NCBI GenBank assembly: GCA_029233965.1
Contig: JARGOP010000001.1
Span: forward strand, 62,001-126,000
DNA: 64,000 bases
Source of the DNA: Verrucomicrobiales bacterium
Lineage (GTDB): Bacteria; Verrucomicrobiota; Verrucomicrobiia; Verrucomicrobiales; DEV007
Reading direction: 5' to 3'
In this document: one piece after another, positions 62,239 through 64,000 of the stretch
Position numbering within the stretch: the first letter of the stretch is position 1
Layout of the letters: the number at the start of each line of letters is the position of its first letter
Made by a program: the position numbers and the translations under genes
Notes under the pieces: generated by a model
The model's database searches: none
What the model saw: only the letters and a program-made list of their open reading frames with translations
What the model was told of the DNA's origin: nothing

Positions 62239-62413
62239 CGAACTTCTCACGAGCCTGTTGCAAAAGGAGTCCGCAAGGAGCCAATCCATGTCTATCCTCA
62301 AAATCCATGTTGAATCCATGCAGAGAATTCAGGAGGCATGGGTTGTAACGGATGGAACATGCCTTTCACGGATTAGGTTAGGATCTGCAACAGGCTCTCA
62401 CGAAGTTCGCTAC
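62239..62413 (-). repeat. GTAG-family REP-like hairpin, copy f, split by a MITE
   Basis: The left arm CGAACTTC (62239-62246) is followed by TCAC. After the 147-base insert come TCAC (62398-62401), the right arm GAAGTTCG (62402-62409) and CTAC (62410-62413). Removing the insert and one TCAC restores a perfect eight-base stem with loop TCAC and a GTAG head on the minus strand, exactly the form of copies a and b. Confidence 0.8.
62251..62397. mobile_element. 147-bp MITE-like element with 12-bp terminal inverted repeats
   Basis: The ends are GAGCCTGTTGCA (62251-62262) and its exact reverse complement TGCAACAGGCTC (62386-62397). A four-base direct repeat TCAC flanks both sides (62247-62250 and 62398-62401), as expected for a target-site duplication. 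The interior has no transposase and no convincing reading frame, so it would need an enzyme from elsewhere. The GAGCCTG ends recall some IS5-family elements, which is only a hint. It sits in the loop of a REP-like hairpin about 100 bases upstream of the restriction-modification gene start. Confidence 0.8.
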
Positions 62414-62605
62414 CGGTTGCGAATGGGCGCGACTTCCGGGACTTGAGCGTTGAAGGTTGAATGTTCGGCGTTGACCGTTAGCGCCCGGCGCGTCACTCTC
62501 CCCGCAGTCCGATCCCGCGCGTGGTGCCGTCGCTGAACCGGGCCGTTCCGCTCCAGGAATGCTGGAAGCCGTGATGAAGCTTCTCGGGACGCGCTGAGCG
62601 GTGAA
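62414..62605. other. Gene-free stretch before the ABC exporter 3' end
   Basis: Together with 62153-62250 and the MITE this makes a 453-base gap without a gene. Apart from the repeats listed, it holds GTTGAA-type words (62443-62480) and a short open frame near 62495-62605 with no recognisable product. No promoter or RNA could be supported. Confidence 0.5.
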
Positions 62606-64000
62606 TCAGCTTGTCGCAAGCGACTCGGCCTCCTCGACTTCCCAGCGGTGGTAGGCGTCGGCATACTCCGGGCAGGTGGAGACGAGGAGATCGTGCGAGC
62701 CGTCCCCGACGAGTTTGCCGTTTTCGAGGAAAAGGATGCGGGGAGCCTGTCTGAGCAGGTCGATTCGGTGAGTCACCAACAGCGTCGTCCCCTCTCCGTC
62801 GCGGGTGCGCTCGAGAATAGAGTCGTGGATGAGGGATTCGCTCTCCGGCTCGACCGAGGCAGTTGGTTCATCGAGAAGAAGAATTGTCGGCACGGTAAGG
62901 AAAGCCCGCGCCAGGCTGAGACGCTGGCGCTGGCCGCCGGAAAGTTTTACGCCGTTTTGCCCGACTTCGGTATCATAGCCTTGCGGGAGATTTTCGATGA
63001 AGTCGTGGGCATTGGCCGAGCGGGCCGCTTTGATGACTTCGGCCTCATCCGCCTCCGGGTGGCCGTAGCGCAGATTGTCGCGTACGGTTCCGTTGAAGAG
63101 GTAGTTGTCCTGTCCCACATACCCGATGGGATGGCGAAGCGATGACAGATCGAATTCGCGAACGTCCGTTCCGTCGAGTTCGAGATGACCTGAAATGACG
63201 TCGTAGAAACGCGGGATCAGGTTCAACAGAGTGCTCTTCCCGGAGCCACTTCCGCCGGCAATGGCGACAAACTCGCCCTTCGCGATCTCGAAGGAGACTC
63301 CGTTGAGAATGGGCTTTCCGGTAACGTAGTGAAACTCGACCTCGCGGAAAGTGATCTGTCCCGCGGGATGGTTCCATCGTTTTGCGTCCCGCTTCGACTC
63401 GATCGTGACGGGCTCCTGCAGCAATTCCATGACACGGGAGGCGGCTGCTCTTGCCCGCTGCAGAATGTCGCTTGTCTGCGCGATCGTCCGGATCGGGCTC
63501 TGGAGACGCCACCAGAATCCACGGTAGGCGATGAGAGCGCCGAGAGTGAACCATTCACTCCCCCGCATGATGAGCCAGGCCCCGACGCCGAGCATGATGA
63601 GATTGTTGATGAAGCCAAAGGTGGAAACGATCGGGAAGTAGGTGTTGCGGAGTCGGCTTGCTTTCACGCTCGTTTCGTAAAATCCATCGGCACGCTCTTT
63701 GAAATCGTCGATCTCCGCTTTCTCTCGGGAAAACGACTGGGTCACTTGAATGCCGGCGAGACGGTCCTGGAGAAATGATCCGATGTTCCCGAGTTTCTTC
63801 CGAACTCCTTCGTAGATGGCTTTGACGCGGCGGTTGTATTTCCGGATGAAGATGAAAGCGAACGCCAGCGGAATGATCGAGGCGGCTCCGACAACGGGGC
63901 TGAGCCAGAGCACCATGCCGGCGACGACGAGGAATGTGACCACCTCCTCGAGGAGGCTGGTGAGTCCCTGGAGAACCGATTGTTCCATCGCATCGATATC
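62606..64000 (-). CDS. ABC exporter (transmembrane plus ATPase), 5' end outside window
   Basis: The frame is open to the window edge (DIDAMEQSVLQG upstream of the internal Met at 63988), so the N-terminal helices lie outside. The visible part has four membrane helices, then an ATPase domain with Walker A GGSGSGKSTLL, Q-loop GYVGQDNYLF, signature LSGGQRQRLSLARAF, Walker B ILLLDEPTASVEPESE and the H-loop LLVTHRID. This is an MsbA/LmrA-type half transporter, working as a dimer to export lipid, peptide or drug; the substrate is unknown. It ends with AWEVEEAESLATS-type residues just before the repeat-rich gap. Confidence 0.93.
   Translation of the reverse strand, partial: DIDAMEQSVLQGLTSLLEEVVTFLVVAGMVLWLSPVVGAASIIPLAFAFIFIRKYNRRVKAIYEGVRKKLGNIGSFLQDRLAGIQVTQSFSREKAEIDDFKERADGFYETSVKASRLRNTYFPIVSTFGFINNLIMLGVGAWLIMRGSEWFTLGALIAYRGFWWRLQSPIRTIAQTSDILQRARAAASRVMELLQEPVTIESKRDAKRWNHPAGQITFREVEFHYVTGKPILNGVSFEIAKGEFVAIAGGSGSGKSTLLNLIPRFYDVISGHLELDGTDVREFDLSSLRHPIGYVGQDNYLFNGTVRDNLRYGHPEADEAEVIKAARSANAHDFIENLPQGYDTEVGQNGVKLSGGQRQRLSLARAFLTVPTILLLDEPTASVEPESESLIHDSILERTRDGEGTTLLVTHRIDLLRQAPRILFLENGKLVGDGSHDLLVSTCPEYADAYHRWEVEEAESLATS

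Noticed and set aside
62495-62640. Short minus-strand frame ending FSDGTTRGIGLRGE, as a possible gene remnant
   Set aside because: Only about 48 codons, overlapping the end of the ABC gene, with no family match or start.

Overview
The window is G+C-rich bacterial chromosome, most likely from a Verrucomicrobiota species. This placement is inferred from marker families typical of the PVC group: a PSD1/DUF1553 plus DUF1501 pair at the left edge, a PVC-type CxxCH cytochrome/beta-propeller protein, a tandem DUF1080 protein, a sulfatase with a CxPSR site, a DUF1111 di-haem protein, and a MoxR-DUF58-BatA-VWA operon. The species cannot be named from sequence alone. No prophage or CRISPR array is visible.

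Layout. 1-9.9 kb: carbon-catabolism and transport genes (PSD1/DUF1553, DUF1501, PQQ propeller, exported methyltransferase, Gfo/Idh/MocA-like protein, Tet-type MFS transporter, GH63-like glucosidase). 9.9-14.1 kb: nrdR behind two tandem NrdR boxes, an unknown gene, a HIT protein, and a RimB-like protease/rimK/aspartoacylase-like set for protein glutamylation. 14.2-16.5 kb: DUF1080 protein and a GDPD phosphodiesterase. 16.6-33.3 kb: a minus-strand block of eight genes built around MoxR, DUF58 and two VWA proteins, with very large exported TPR/PQQ and Sm-like-repeat proteins. 33.4-44.6 kb: a two-gene Fe-S module, PhnA-like protein, sulfatase, DUF1028, PlsC acyltransferase, CxxCH protein, small beta-barrel, polysaccharide deacetylase and L,D-transpeptidase. 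44.6-49.8 kb: tRNA-Ser and a divergent DtxR-family regulator/metal ABC transporter locus, in which one permease carries a fused DtxR-like domain. 49.8-53.2 kb: aguB-aguA (agmatine to putrescine) and a di-haem protein. 53.3-57.0 kb: a CnrY/CnrX/CnrH-like metal-sensing ECF sigma system next to a TonB-dependent receptor. 57.1-58.4 kb: a minimal kinase paired with a PP2C phosphatase. 58.5-62.4 kb: an MmeI-like restriction-modification gene broken by two frameshifts and studded with palindromic repeats. 62.6-64.0 kb: an ABC exporter running off the right edge.

The least expected result concerns repeats. Three families of short palindromes recur. One is GTAG-headed and one GGAG-headed, the 5' tetranucleotides known for REP elements; the third is an ACAGGGTT/AACCCTGT palindrome with fixed 21-base arm spacing. 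Six GTAG-family hairpins cluster in and around the restriction-modification gene. Their stem tips differ by compensatory changes while the loops (GTGA or GCCA) stay fixed, and three lie inside the reading frame. One has been split exactly at its loop by a 147-bp MITE with 12-bp terminal inverted repeats and a duplicated TCAC. The second strong signal is the CnrX-like sensor, in which all five metal-ligand positions known from CnrX occur at identical spacing, placed beside a TonB receptor rather than an efflux pump.
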